Below are positions 53,349 to 63,100 of a DNA stretch of 64,000 bases, piece by piece. The notes beneath the pieces are model-generated. The model was not told where the DNA came from. It was given only the letters and a program-made list of their open reading frames with translations, and did no database searches. The stretch is from contig CAWJQP010000009.1 in assembly GCA_963844855.1 (NCBI GenBank), positions 1-64,000 on the forward strand, in the 5' to 3' direction. Numbering within the stretch: position 1 is the first letter of the stretch; each line of letters begins with the position of its first letter. Origin of the DNA: DASQDN01 sp963844855. Its GTDB lineage: Bacteria > Acidobacteriota > Terriglobia > Bryobacterales > Bryobacteraceae. The position numbers and the translations under genes are program-made.

Positions 53349-54746
53349 TCAATTCAATTCGGAAAGCTGCGACTCTGCTGGTGGCAGCGCTATAGAGAGA
53401 GCCATGACAGCCCAGCTTGTACCGGCGGCTGAGATCCACTGATCCTTGCCGTAGGGGAAGCCGCTCTCCTTGTAGGGTTGAAACGGGATTGATCGAGTGC
53501 GCACCAACCATGAGCCATCCGGCCGTTGCGTGCGAAGAAGGAAAGCAGCACCGCGCTGATAGACTTCTTCTGAGACCGCAATCACGCCCGCCGAATGTAG
53601 CGCAGTAAGGGCTTGTCCAGTCGCATAAGCGTCGCTCTCGAGCCCCGGTAACTGACCCCAACCTCCATCCGGCCTCTGTACCGCAATCAGTGACTTTGAA
53701 GTCGCTTTCAAATCCGACGGCTGAGCTTTCGCCCAAGCTAGACCAAGCAATTTCATCGCGCCTTCTTCCGTTGTCTTTGGCTCGACCGACAACAACCACT
53801 CTCGAGCCTTCGCGACAGAAGACTCCGGGTTCTTGCCGTACAACTGAAGCGCGCGCAAACTCAATGCAGTAGCCGACACTGCGCTCGACTGAACGGGTGG
53901 CCGAGCTCCGAAAGAACGAAAACTCCCGTCAGTAAGCTGCTGCGTGGCGACTACATACGCCATCGCTTCAGTCGTCTCATTCGCCTCATACTGTTCGGCG
54001 CCCAGACCGAGCAAGAAATACGACAGGCTGTTGGCGGGATCGGGAATACTGGAGCCGCCCTGCATCATCTTCTCGCGATAGGGCTTGAACATCGCAATCA
54101 CGGTTTTTGCTTGTTTGTCTGCAATCTGGGCGTCTACAGCTACACCACGTAATCTCGCGGCCGCAAATGCCATTTGTGGCAACGCTTGATGATGGCAGGA
54201 CGTGCAGCCGGAAACCTTTATGAACTCAGGTCCACTCTTCTGTAACAAATCAACTGCGCGCTGCACGGAATCGCGGAAGAGTCTTCGATCAGTTGCGCCA
54301 TGCTGCTTCAACGTTGCGACCATAGGAGTGTATCCACGCCGTAGCGCCCACGTGAGAGCTGTGTCGCCGCTCTTGTTTACGGCGTTCGGATCGACGCCGC
54401 GTTGTAATAGATCATTCACTATCGTGAGATCGGAGCCTTCGTTTGTTGCCGCCCACATCAGGCTAGTGGAGCCGGCCCCATCCACCGCCTTCACGTCAGC
54501 TCCCTTGTCAATTAGAGCCTTGGCGATCATTGGATCGCCCTGCATCAGCGCGATGATGAGAGGCGGAGCTCCTAAAAATTTGCCTTCATTCGGATCGGCT
54601 CCGGATTGAAGTATCCGGTTGACGTCCTTTACGTCGCCTCCGAGAACAGCCCGGAATAGAGATGTGGGCGGAGTGAAATCGGGTATTTGCCCCGGCAAAG
54701 AAAGTGTTGCCGAAATTGCTAAAGCGATCCATCGGACAAGTCGCAT
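53349..54746 (-). CDS. Ankyrin-CxxCH-terpenoid-cyclase-fold fusion protein
   Basis: 465 residues. Signal peptide (RWIALAISATLSLPGQ), four ankyrin repeats (~25-155; DVKDVNRILQSGADPNEG, MIAKALIDKGADVKAVDG, IVNDLLQRGVDPNAVNKSG, TALTWALRRGYTPMVATL), a CTSCHHQ haem-c-type motif at about residues 180-186, then six to seven prenyltransferase/squalene-cyclase-like alpha-toroid repeats (QQLTDGSFRSFGARPPV, AVQRPDGGWGQLPGLESDAY, RTQRPDGSWLVRTRSIPF). No catalytic DxDD of cyclases is visible. Start ATG 54746 with GAGG upstream. A secreted, probably haem-bearing scaffold; converges on the response regulator with 3 bp. Confidence 0.8.
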   Translation of the reverse strand: MRLVRWIALAISATLSLPGQIPDFTPPTSLFRAVLGGDVKDVNRILQSGADPNEGKFLGAPPLIIALMQGDPMIAKALIDKGADVKAVDGAGSTSLMWAATNEGSDLTIVNDLLQRGVDPNAVNKSGDTALTWALRRGYTPMVATLKQHGATDRRLFRDSVQRAVDLLQKSGPEFIKVSGCTSCHHQALPQMAFAAARLRGVAVDAQIADKQAKTVIAMFKPYREKMMQGGSSIPDPANSLSYFLLGLGAEQYEANETTEAMAYVVATQQLTDGSFRSFGARPPVQSSAVSATALSLRALQLYGKNPESSVAKAREWLLSVEPKTTEEGAMKLLGLAWAKAQPSDLKATSKSLIAVQRPDGGWGQLPGLESDAYATGQALTALHSAGVIAVSEEVYQRGAAFLLRTQRPDGSWLVRTRSIPFQPYKESGFPYGKDQWISAAGTSWAVMALSIALPPAESQLSELN

Positions 54747-54799
54747 CTTCTGCCTCGTCGAAAAACGCGTGAGACGAGGTGTCGAATGGCTCAATGAGA

Positions 54800-54836
54800 A
54801 CGGCTCTGTACGTGAGCAAGTCATGCACAGAGCCGT
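54800..54836 (-). terminator. Hairpin after the TonB-dependent receptor gene
   Basis: Ten-base perfect stem (54800-54809 with 54827-54836) around a 17-base loop, right after the receptor's stop on the minus strand. A U tract is lacking; a candidate terminator or processing site between the receptor and the ankyrin gene. Confidence 0.5.
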
Positions 54837-54841
54837 AACCT

Positions 54842-57800
54842 TCAGAAGTAATACTTCAAGGCGAATTGGATCTGTCGCAGTTGGCTTGTGCTTCGAATAC
54901 GTCCAAACGCGGCGTTTGGATTCACACCTTGTGTGCCCCAGTTGGCCGAGGGTCTGCCCCATGCGGGGTGATTGGGCGCGTTGAACATTTCCATCCGGAA
55001 TTGTAGAGCGTGCCTCTCATTGAACCTGAAATCCTTCATCGCCGAAGCATCTACGTTCCAGTTCGAAGGAGCGATCAAACTGTTCCGACCGCAATTGCCA
55101 AACTCCCCAGCTACTACATTTCGAAATGATTCCCGCGCAAAATATCGGTCTGGGTTGGGGTTCTCCGCCACCGGATCGGCGCCCGCGACACAATGCAATC
55201 GGTTAGAGTGAGGGAACCCGGCCCCCATTCCAGCCGAGTCCCATGATTCCGGATTGATGGAGGTTCCACTCTGGACCGTTGCGATCGCGCTCAGTTGCCA
55301 TCCGCCAATGATCTGGTTTAGAACCCCGCCCTGATCGAGGAACTGCTTGCCCTTTCCGAATGGCAGCGCGTACAACACAGAACTGACGAAGCGGTGAGGG
55401 ATATTAAAGCCCGAAGGACCGTAGTCGCACGATCGGCAGCGCTGATTCTCCAGTGTGAAGTCCGAACCGGTTCCGCGGATAGCGCTATTCTCGTCGAGTG
55501 CCTTCGACCAGGTGTAGCTGAACATGGACGTCAAGTTGCCGCCAAATCGTTGCGTCAGTTTGCCACTCAGAGCGTTGTAGTTGCCGATCCCGTCACCCAC
55601 GAGATATTGGATTCCATGCCATTCCGGATAGGGCTCACGAGTATCGAATGGAGTAATACCGGGAACAGGAGCATTTGCGTTCACCAGATAAGCAATCTTC
55701 CGGCTTTGATTTCCCGTGTATCCGATTTCAAGTGTCGAATTCGTTCCGATTGTTCTTTGCACGTTGAAGAGATACTGCATGGTGTAAGTCGTGGGCAAAT
55801 TGTAATCGGCTCCCCACGTGAGTCCGGGCGCGAATGACACCGGCAATTGGCTGGTATTGATAAAGTTTTGAAAGGTCAGGGTCGAGACGCCCTGCTGGTC
55901 GATAACCGGATTGGCGCGGCCGCCTGCGGCCCGACTCATGTCGAAAATTGAGTTCTTGCTCTCCTGGGAAAAGAAGACTCCAAACCCAGTCCGGAACGAC
56001 CATTTCGCCGAAGGACTATAAGCTATACCAAGACGCGGAGCGATGTTGTTGTAGTCGGTTTTGATGAGACGATCGCCAAGACGTCCATCTCGCGCGAGTT
56101 GTACCGGACCGGTGAAGCGGAAGGCAAGATCCTGATAGAAATCCCCTGATCCGGTTCGGACAAGAGTCGGATGTTTACTCGCATCTGGCTCCACTCCATA
56201 TGACGGGAGCGCTTGCTTAAGCTGGAAGTTCGGCTGTAGGCCAAAATTGTCCAACAGCGGTTGAAAGACTTCCCACCGTAGTCCCCAGTTCACGGTCAGG
56301 CGCGGAGTCATCTTGTACGTGTCGTCGATGTAGAGACCAAATTCGTGGTTGCGGAAATCCCCCTTAGCTAAAGCGACAGCGCTCTCAATCGTGCTGATAG
56401 CGCCCAAGAGAAAGTCGGCCCCGTTGTAACCGCCCGTAAGCGTGTTGCCGTTGCCAGTGAAACTTCCCGTCGATGTGAAGCGACCGCGCGCGAATTCGTT
56501 CCCGATCTGAAGAAACTGGTTATAGCGCCAGTCTCCACCAAAGCGGAAAGAATGTTTTCCCGCGATCCAGGAGAAGTTGTCCACAACCTGGTAAACCTTG
56601 TTGTCGATCGTGAACGGACCATTGGCGTCATTACCGAACCGATTCAACGTGCTGCCGGTGAGATTGATGTCCGGGATGCCCCACGAGTTTGGATCGTCAA
56701 CTTTTACAGGGGTTCCGATCTTCTCGTTAACGTTCTCGACTCCAGATAGTTCCTGGCTGATGTTGTTAAACAGAGAGTTGTAGCCAAACCGAAACTCGTT
56801 GACCTTTGAAGACGAGAAAACACGAGTGTTGGCGAGAACCCATTGGCTTGCCTTCGTGTAGAGAATTGTACCGTTCAGTTGTACACCCGGCGTCGCGGTC
56901 AGTTCGTCGGTCCAACTGTACCTGCCGAACCACTGAGAAACAGTGCTCTCGTTCAGATCGATGCGCCCAGTGAACTGATCCTTATCCACCGGCACTTTCT
57001 GCACGTATTGATAATTGCGATTCGGAAGACCAGTCTGGTCAAGGTTCGGCAGAGGAGCGAAACTCTCCAGTAGGTAAACAGAAGCCGGATTAAAGCGGCT
57101 TGTAGGAATCTGATTGTTCGGGAATGCGCTCGAAGTTACGGTAAATCCGCTGCCGCTCGGATTCGGCGTTCTAACGCGAGTATTCGGATCCTGCAGCGGC
57201 GTGGGCACTGCGGAAAAATCGCCGGCTCGCATGGCAGGCGTCATCGTGGTGAAGAACTGGGGAGTCGACCGGCGCGATTTGAAGCCTTCATAATTGGCTA
57301 GAAAGAAGAGCCGGTTCTTGCCATCGAATAGCTTCGGAATTTGGACTGGCCCTCCGAGCGTAAAGCCGTACTGATTCTGACGATAAGGAGCTTTCAATGG
57401 AGCCGTCTGCGTTGGACTCTCCGGATCCTTAAAGAAATAAGGCCGGGCATCGAGCTTGTCGTTTCGAAGAAACTCAAAGACGGAGCCATGGTATTCGTTC
57501 GTGCCGCCCTTTGTCGATACGTTCACCTGCCCGGCTGTACGTCCGAACTCCGCGGGATAGACACCGGTTTGAACCTTGAACTCCTGCAGCGCCTCAACGG
57601 ACGGGAGCACGATAAACAGATTGAAGTTGATATCCGTATTCGTAATTCCGTCGAGAGTGTAGTTGCTCCATGCAGACCGCGCTCCAGCGAGCGACATCGT
57701 GATCTCAGAACGTGTCCCGCCCTGGCGTCCTGCCGCTTGCGCTGCCTGCGCAAAACCATAAGTCACGTTCGGACTCAGAGCCACTAAGCTTAAGAAATTT

Positions 57801-58255
57801 CGCCCGTTCAGCGGCAGGTCGGTAATACGCTTTTGTTCGATAACGGTTCCCACTGTTGCATTCTCAGTCGTGAGAAGAGGTACTGCCCCGGTCACTTCGA
57901 TGGTCTCGCTTACCTGACCGACTTCCAGTCCGAAGTCGATACGGGCAGTCTGCTGCACTTGAAGTTCGATACCGCTACGACTGGCAGCTTTAAATCCGGG
58001 CTTTTCTGCCTTCACGTCATACATGCCTGGAACAAGGGCTGGAACGTTGTAGATGCCGTCATCGTTCGTGGTGACGAGTCGAACGCCATTCGTTGCTGTG
58101 TTGGTGACCGTTACCGTGGCGCCGGCAACCGCTGCGCCACTCGAGTCTTTAACTTCGCCGGTCACAGTACCGAGCGTCTGCGCGTGCAACGGCCCAGCCA
58201 GCAACAGCAAGAAGAGTGCCGCAAAATACACGAATAAGTGACAGGGAGACCGCAT
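54842..58255 (-). CDS. Oar-type TonB-dependent outer-membrane receptor
   Basis: 1137 residues. Signal peptide (FVYFAALFLLLLAGPLHAQ), carboxypeptidase-regulatory domain (~27-110; GTVTGEVKDSSGAAVAGATV), plug (~120-230; TDLPLNGRNFLSLVALSPNV), and a large beta barrel with the ending RQIQFALKYYF whose aromatic terminal residue suits BAM insertion. In Acidobacteriota such receptors, which resemble Oar and SusC-like proteins, import polymers or peptides or secrete proteins. AAGGAGC lies ten bases before ATG 58255. No SusD-like or TonB partner is beside it. The putative ligand is unknown. Confidence 0.93.
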   Translation of the reverse strand: MRSPCHLFVYFAALFLLLLAGPLHAQTLGTVTGEVKDSSGAAVAGATVTVTNTATNGVRLVTTNDDGIYNVPALVPGMYDVKAEKPGFKAASRSGIELQVQQTARIDFGLEVGQVSETIEVTGAVPLLTTENATVGTVIEQKRITDLPLNGRNFLSLVALSPNVTYGFAQAAQAAGRQGGTRSEITMSLAGARSAWSNYTLDGITNTDINFNLFIVLPSVEALQEFKVQTGVYPAEFGRTAGQVNVSTKGGTNEYHGSVFEFLRNDKLDARPYFFKDPESPTQTAPLKAPYRQNQYGFTLGGPVQIPKLFDGKNRLFFLANYEGFKSRRSTPQFFTTMTPAMRAGDFSAVPTPLQDPNTRVRTPNPSGSGFTVTSSAFPNNQIPTSRFNPASVYLLESFAPLPNLDQTGLPNRNYQYVQKVPVDKDQFTGRIDLNESTVSQWFGRYSWTDELTATPGVQLNGTILYTKASQWVLANTRVFSSSKVNEFRFGYNSLFNNISQELSGVENVNEKIGTPVKVDDPNSWGIPDINLTGSTLNRFGNDANGPFTIDNKVYQVVDNFSWIAGKHSFRFGGDWRYNQFLQIGNEFARGRFTSTGSFTGNGNTLTGGYNGADFLLGAISTIESAVALAKGDFRNHEFGLYIDDTYKMTPRLTVNWGLRWEVFQPLLDNFGLQPNFQLKQALPSYGVEPDASKHPTLVRTGSGDFYQDLAFRFTGPVQLARDGRLGDRLIKTDYNNIAPRLGIAYSPSAKWSFRTGFGVFFSQESKNSIFDMSRAAGGRANPVIDQQGVSTLTFQNFINTSQLPVSFAPGLTWGADYNLPTTYTMQYLFNVQRTIGTNSTLEIGYTGNQSRKIAYLVNANAPVPGITPFDTREPYPEWHGIQYLVGDGIGNYNALSGKLTQRFGGNLTSMFSYTWSKALDENSAIRGTGSDFTLENQRCRSCDYGPSGFNIPHRFVSSVLYALPFGKGKQFLDQGGVLNQIIGGWQLSAIATVQSGTSINPESWDSAGMGAGFPHSNRLHCVAGADPVAENPNPDRYFARESFRNVVAGEFGNCGRNSLIAPSNWNVDASAMKDFRFNERHALQFRMEMFNAPNHPAWGRPSANWGTQGVNPNAAFGRIRSTSQLRQIQFALKYYF

Positions 58256-58417
58256 GGTTTGCTCCTTTGGCTATGAAATGATGGCCGCCGTAGATACTAT
58301 CACCATTGGCTTGAACGTGCCATCCCCAAGTCATTCTACGCGTACTAGCAGGTACCAGCGGATCGAAAAGAATGGTCTATCGATTGCTTCTTCATGAAGC
58401 ACTAAAGGGAAAGATCG

Positions 58418-58618
58418 ATGGACTTGAACAGAAACTGCCTTTGTTGCCGCAAAAAGCTGGGGCTGAAGGGACCCACAGTAGCCCGGTTTTGTTCCGAAGA
58501 ACATGCCAATGCCGATCGAGCAGCAACAATGGTTCAGCGATTGAAGGTAGCAGTAGCGCGATTACAAGCAAACGTAAGGCGACCCAAGGACGCATTGACT
58601 TTGGCTATCGCGAGCTAG
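58418..58618 (+). CDS. 66-residue zinc-binding-like protein
   Basis: MDLNRNCLCCRKKLG, then RFCSEEHANADRAATMVQRL and a basic Arg/Lys-rich tail. Three or four cysteines in C-x2-C ... C-x3-H arrangement make a compact zinc ribbon likely, the pattern of small cytoplasmic zinc-ribbon proteins in many bacteria. A GGGAAAG site lies at -6 to -12 of ATG 58418. It stands between the TonB receptor and the CBM9-like gene, on the opposite strand to the receptor. The overlapping frame at 58372-58629 is not coding in my view. Confidence 0.55.
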   Translation: MDLNRNCLCCRKKLGLKGPTVARFCSEEHANADRAATMVQRLKVAVARLQANVRRPKDALTLAIAS

Positions 58619-58628
58619 TAGCTTCTTG

Positions 58629-59357
58629 ATGATGCGCTCTAATATCGTATTCATTTGCGCAACGTTACCAATTCTCGCCCAGTCTCTTCCTCACTACGAC
58701 ATTCTCCGGACGAATGACCGCCTAGAGATCGATGGAAAACTCGATGAACCAGCTTGGAAACAAGCTGCGGCAGTAGGCGACTTTCATTTCAACTGGTGGA
58801 AGTCGGGGGTGAAGGAACCGACCATCGCAAAACTGCTATGGGACGATGAGAACCTCTACGTGGGCTACTACTGCCATGACAAGAACATCTCAGCGAAAGT
58901 GGTCGAGCGGCATGGGCCGGTTTCCCTTGACGATAGTGTCGAGGCATTCATCAGCCCGAATACCGGAAAGATTCGTAACTACTACGGGTTCGAGATCAAT
59001 GTCATCGGCACGATGCTGAACTTTATCCGAGCCGACTGGTACAAGGGACCATTTCACTGGGAGCCATCGGGTGTTCGGTACAGGACTTCATTCCACGGAT
59101 CACCCGTCAAAAACGATTCCGTCGCCGACAATCATTGGATTCTTGAGTTAGCGATTCCATTTAAGAACTTCGAGAAGGATGCGCCAAATACTCCGCCGCG
59201 CGACGGCGATACATGGCGACTAAACCTGAACCGCGCTGGCGGTACGACCAATGCGCAATACAGCACGTGGTCTCCGGTTGCAACGGAAAAGCCTAACTTT
59301 CATGTACCGGAAGCTTTCGGATCGGTTCGTTTCGTAAATCGTGTCGCAGGTAAATAA
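58629..59357 (+). CDS. Secreted CBM9-like carbohydrate-binding protein
   Basis: About 242 residues: signal peptide (SNIVFICATLPILAQ) then a family-9-like carbohydrate-binding module (DDRLEIDGKLDEPAWKQAAA-like start, LLWDDENLYVGYYCHDKN, DDSVEAFISPNTGKIRNYYG, NHWILELAIPFKNFEKD, DTWRLNLNRAGGTTNAQYST). The module is alone and may bind sugars at the surface; many such proteins are followed by a catalytic or outer-membrane domain, which is lacking. ATG 58629 or 58632 are both possible starts. Confidence 0.85.
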   Translation: MMRSNIVFICATLPILAQSLPHYDILRTNDRLEIDGKLDEPAWKQAAAVGDFHFNWWKSGVKEPTIAKLLWDDENLYVGYYCHDKNISAKVVERHGPVSLDDSVEAFISPNTGKIRNYYGFEINVIGTMLNFIRADWYKGPFHWEPSGVRYRTSFHGSPVKNDSVADNHWILELAIPFKNFEKDAPNTPPRDGDTWRLNLNRAGGTTNAQYSTWSPVATEKPNFHVPEAFGSVRFVNRVAGK

Positions 59358-59363
59358 GAACAG

Positions 59364-60008
59364 CTAACTGACGCGTCGGCGCCGATGGAGAAGCGCGAGT
59401 GCCGCCAAGGCGGACGCCGAGAGCGCAATCGATGCCGGTTCCGGCATTCCGATGGATACCCCAACCCCATCCATGCTTACGAGATCGTTACCTGTCTGCC
59501 AGTCGGCGTTAATCGCGAGCCACTGTAGATTTGACAAAACGCGCATGAGGTCCTCTTCCGTTGCTGCCGGACCCGGATCCCCACTGCCATTGCCAATTTC
59601 CCAACCAGCGGAAGCAACGAGCGGGATTTGGTACGTCGTCCAATCCGTACCAGGAGGCGGCGTCCGATACTGGAGCTTAGTGGCGCCGCTGACGAGGGCG
59701 ATCAGAGGCAACATAGCACCGTCAGACGAAAGCACCTTCTGCTGGATTCGGATTTTAGCGCCGTATAGACGTGATTGATCTCCGAGCCAACTTGGCGGAG
59801 CGTGAAAGGCATTAAAGCCATACACGTCACCCGTTTCAATGTAGCCGCTTCCACCGACGCCACCGAAAGGGACGTAAGTCGGCAGCCAGCCGTGTGTGCT
59901 GTTGAAGAATTCTCCGACGGACCAACGCTGATCGCCGGTCTCGAAATCGCTCCGGAGCAACGTCGTCGCATCGCAAGCCATGACGAAGAGAGTTGCGACA
60001 AAGACCAA
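59364..60008 (-). CDS. PEP-CTERM sorted exoprotein
   Basis: About 214 residues. The C-terminus MPEPASIALSASALAALALL followed by RRRR is a complete PEP-CTERM signal (PEP motif, hydrophobic stretch, basic end), so exosortase/archaeosortase-type sorting to the surface is expected. The body has one beta-rich domain (LLRSDFETGDQRWSVGEFFN, VYGFNAFHAPPSWLGDQSRL), concanavalin-like. The start is uncertain: TTG 60008, or CTG 60029, which has a GGAGG five bases upstream and gives a better signal peptide. No exosortase gene is in the window. Confidence 0.8.
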   Translation of the reverse strand: MVFVATLFVMACDATTLLRSDFETGDQRWSVGEFFNSTHGWLPTYVPFGGVGGSGYIETGDVYGFNAFHAPPSWLGDQSRLYGAKIRIQQKVLSSDGAMLPLIALVSGATKLQYRTPPPGTDWTTYQIPLVASAGWEIGNGSGDPGPAATEEDLMRVLSNLQWLAINADWQTGNDLVSMDGVGVSIGMPEPASIALSASALAALALLHRRRRVS

Positions 60009-60105
60009 GTTCCAAAGGCGAGTAATCAGGTGTTCCTCCGCGTGCTGACAGTGTAACCCGCGGAGTTTTTAAAAACAATAGACTTAGTTTCGTTTAGGTA
60101 CCGCG

Positions 60106-60141
60106 ACCCTGAGATCTAGGGTATTACTAAGATCTCAGGGT
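60106..60141 (-). terminator. Inverted repeat between the NHL and PEP-CTERM genes
   Basis: A perfect 12-bp stem (60106-60117, 60130-60141) with a 12-base loop, just behind the stop of the NHL-repeat gene (minus strand). No U tract follows. Most likely a transcription terminator or mRNA-stabilising hairpin of that gene; it could also be an operator. Confidence 0.6.
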
Positions 60142-60149
60142 ATGTGACA

Positions 60150-63100
60150 TTACGGTTTTACGGCGATGGTGGTCTTCAGTATCTTGCCACCGGTTCCGAC
60201 ATTGCTGTTGGTGCTTCGCGTTTGAACGACTACATCAACCGCTACGCTCGGCGCCACAAAGTCCGGAATTCTGATGTTGATCTGATAAACGCCAACCAAG
60301 CCCGGAGCGAGTCCAAAGTACTGAATGTCGCCTGGATCGAGCCAACGTGTCCCAACAAGGACACTGATCTGCTCTTCGCCTGGGAGCGGTCCGGTTGGCG
60401 GCATTCCTTCCGCAGGAGCGCCTGGGACGAAGCCATATCCGGTTCCGAACAACGCGACAACCTGACCCTTGGCTATGGCATTCGTCGGATCGTTGACAGT
60501 TCCATCCGGCGTGTTGATGGCTGCGATCGTTCCCTGCTCCTGCCCGCCCTGTATAAATAAGGAGGGTGCAACGCGAGCCAGCGTAACCGATCCCGCGCCA
60601 ATGATTTCGCCCACCGATTTACGGACTACTTGCACTTCGGCCGATCCCGACGATGCGATGTCCATCGGTATGAAGAAGTTGATCTGCCCGGGAGAGACGA
60701 AATACAAAGGCAGTGAACGGTTGTCGAGAAGAACCTCAATGTCGGCCAATTCCTTCGGTAGTGGTATTGGATTGGGTAGTTCGTTAAATACCTTTGTTTC
60801 GGTGGTAAATGACACGTTGGTTCCCCGAGGGTAAACGATGCCGATTCCGCCTGGCGTGAGAGGTCGTTCCGCGTAACTGCCTGCGACCTGCGTCCGCAAT
60901 CCGTTGAAGTAAACAGCGGTGCGATTGACCGCTTCGGCAACGAAGAGATTACCGGTTCTGTCCTGCGTAAGCGCAAGCGGTGTACTTGATGGAATCCGGT
61001 AGTCCGATGTGACTCCTAGGCTCAACTGGACAAAACGCGGATATCGAATAGCTTGATTTCCGCGTGTGTTTGCGATCCAAATTTCTCCAGTGAGCGGACT
61101 CACCCAAATTCCCTGCGGATTTGACAATGACTGGATAGTGAAGGCGACCGGCGGATCGTTAGCTGCAGAAGGAATACGATCGAAAATCAGAACGCGATCA
61201 TTGCCACTATCGGTTACGTACAAACGGTCATCTGTATCGAGCGCGATGTGACGGGGGCTGAACATCCGGTTGGGACCCGTAGCCCGGGCCACGGTGAAGA
61301 AATCGGGTTGGCCGATGACCTTCTCTGCAGCCATCCCGTTTGTGAAGTCGGCTCCGGCGGGCTTCTGGAAATAGAGCACACGATTGTGAGCCGCATCAGA
61401 GACGACGAGGTGCCGCTCAACTGTCAGCGCCAGGCCAAACGGATACGCCATGTTGAACCGCGAAGGATCCGTAACTTTGGTAGTGAAATTCCGCTGACCG
61501 AGAACCAGGTTCGCGCGCGGTCGCTCACCCGGAGCCAGGGTTTGCGCAAACGGTGATGGAAACCGAAGTACGCGTCCGTTGCGCGAATCGGCGACGAACA
61601 AGTCGCCATTTGTATCCACGACCAGACCAGTCGGCAAGTTCAAACCGGAATCGGTTTGAATGTCCTGATTATTCTGCGGCGCATTTACCAGAGCTCGTCT
61701 GAGGTCGTTTTGGCCGATGACAATATCCGCCACGTCGTTGGGACGAACGTTTCGCGCGTCCTTATAACCCAGGATTCGATTGTTGTAGGTGTCAGCAACG
61801 TAGAGCCGTGGTGGGTTCGAACGGGTGTCTATCGCGACACCACCGCCGTCGGCCAGGTTCGTTCCACTTGTGAAGCCATTGTAAAGAAACATTTCGCGGC
61901 CTTCAACGATGTTCGGAGAGCTGAAGTTGAATGCAACTTGTCCCAGCACCCGATTTGCTCCCACAGTTGGGCCGAACGACGGAAAACCTAGAACGCGATT
62001 ATTTCCCGTGTCAGCAACGTACAACTCGGAGCCGACCGCGTAAACACCAAACGGATTAGCGACGGTAATCTCACTGGCCTCAGCCAAACCACGATTAGGC
62101 ACGAAAGATTCGAGATCCGCTTGTCCGAGCACAGCTGTCGCCGGAGGGGATGGTATGGCCTCGGTTTCGGCGGGCCACTCGGCGGCCGGTTCATAGCGCA
62201 CGATGCGACTCAAACCCGGGTCGGCGACGATGAGTCGGTTGTTCATCACCGTCATCCCCTCCGGGTTACCCATAACGTATTGCGTCTGTACCGGCTGGTT
62301 CGGTTGATTGATCCAGACACCCAGAATCCGGAATCCTTCCTTACCGTTGGTAAACGGTGGCGCGAAGACTACGGCTCGCTGAAGCGAATCCGCCACGTAC
62401 ACGCGACCGTCCCCATCGACTGCAATACCCGAGGGACGATTTAGGACTCCCTTGTTCAAGCGAGGAACTGCACCCGGATTGGGAATAGTACTCGTTTTGA
62501 AATCCGGTTGCCCAAGGACCACGTCCGCAGATGGCCCATTCGTGGCGGCATCGAGGACTAACTTCGGATAGCGCAGAACACGATTGTTCAAAGCATCTGA
62601 GAACCAGAGATTACCCTGCGCATCGAACGCGAGACCCGACGAATTGGCGTTGGTGTCCGTCGTAACGGCAATTGTTTTCTCACTGATCCCGCCGGTGTTT
62701 GGCGTTCTCGTAGTGAAATTTGTCTGCCCGATTACCAGATCCGGTGTCTGGATTTCTTCCGTACTCGCAAACGGCTTCGTAAACCTTAGAATCCGGTTGT
62801 TTCCTGTGTCGAGGACGTATAGACTCCCCCGGCTGTCGACTACTAGAGCTCCGGGAGCACTGAATCCTAATGACCGGGTGGTTCCGGGCCCCAGCGGCGC
62901 TGTCGATTCCGCATCGAGCTGCCCAAGGATCAGCTCGGCAGGCGCTCCATTGGCAAAAGTCTGGGCGTTTCGCCAACCTAATACACGGTTGTTTCGCGTA
63001 TCGGCTACGAAAATGGCCTGCGGCGTGGAACTAGCGTCTACTGCTACCGCGAAGGGTTGAAATAAGGACCGGCCTTCCGGCACGTTGGGGTTAGTACTGC

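Noticed and set aside
58372..58629. 85-residue frame over the zinc-ribbon gene
   Set aside because: Serine/Arg-rich product without features; the overlapping frame has ordered cysteines and a ribosome site.
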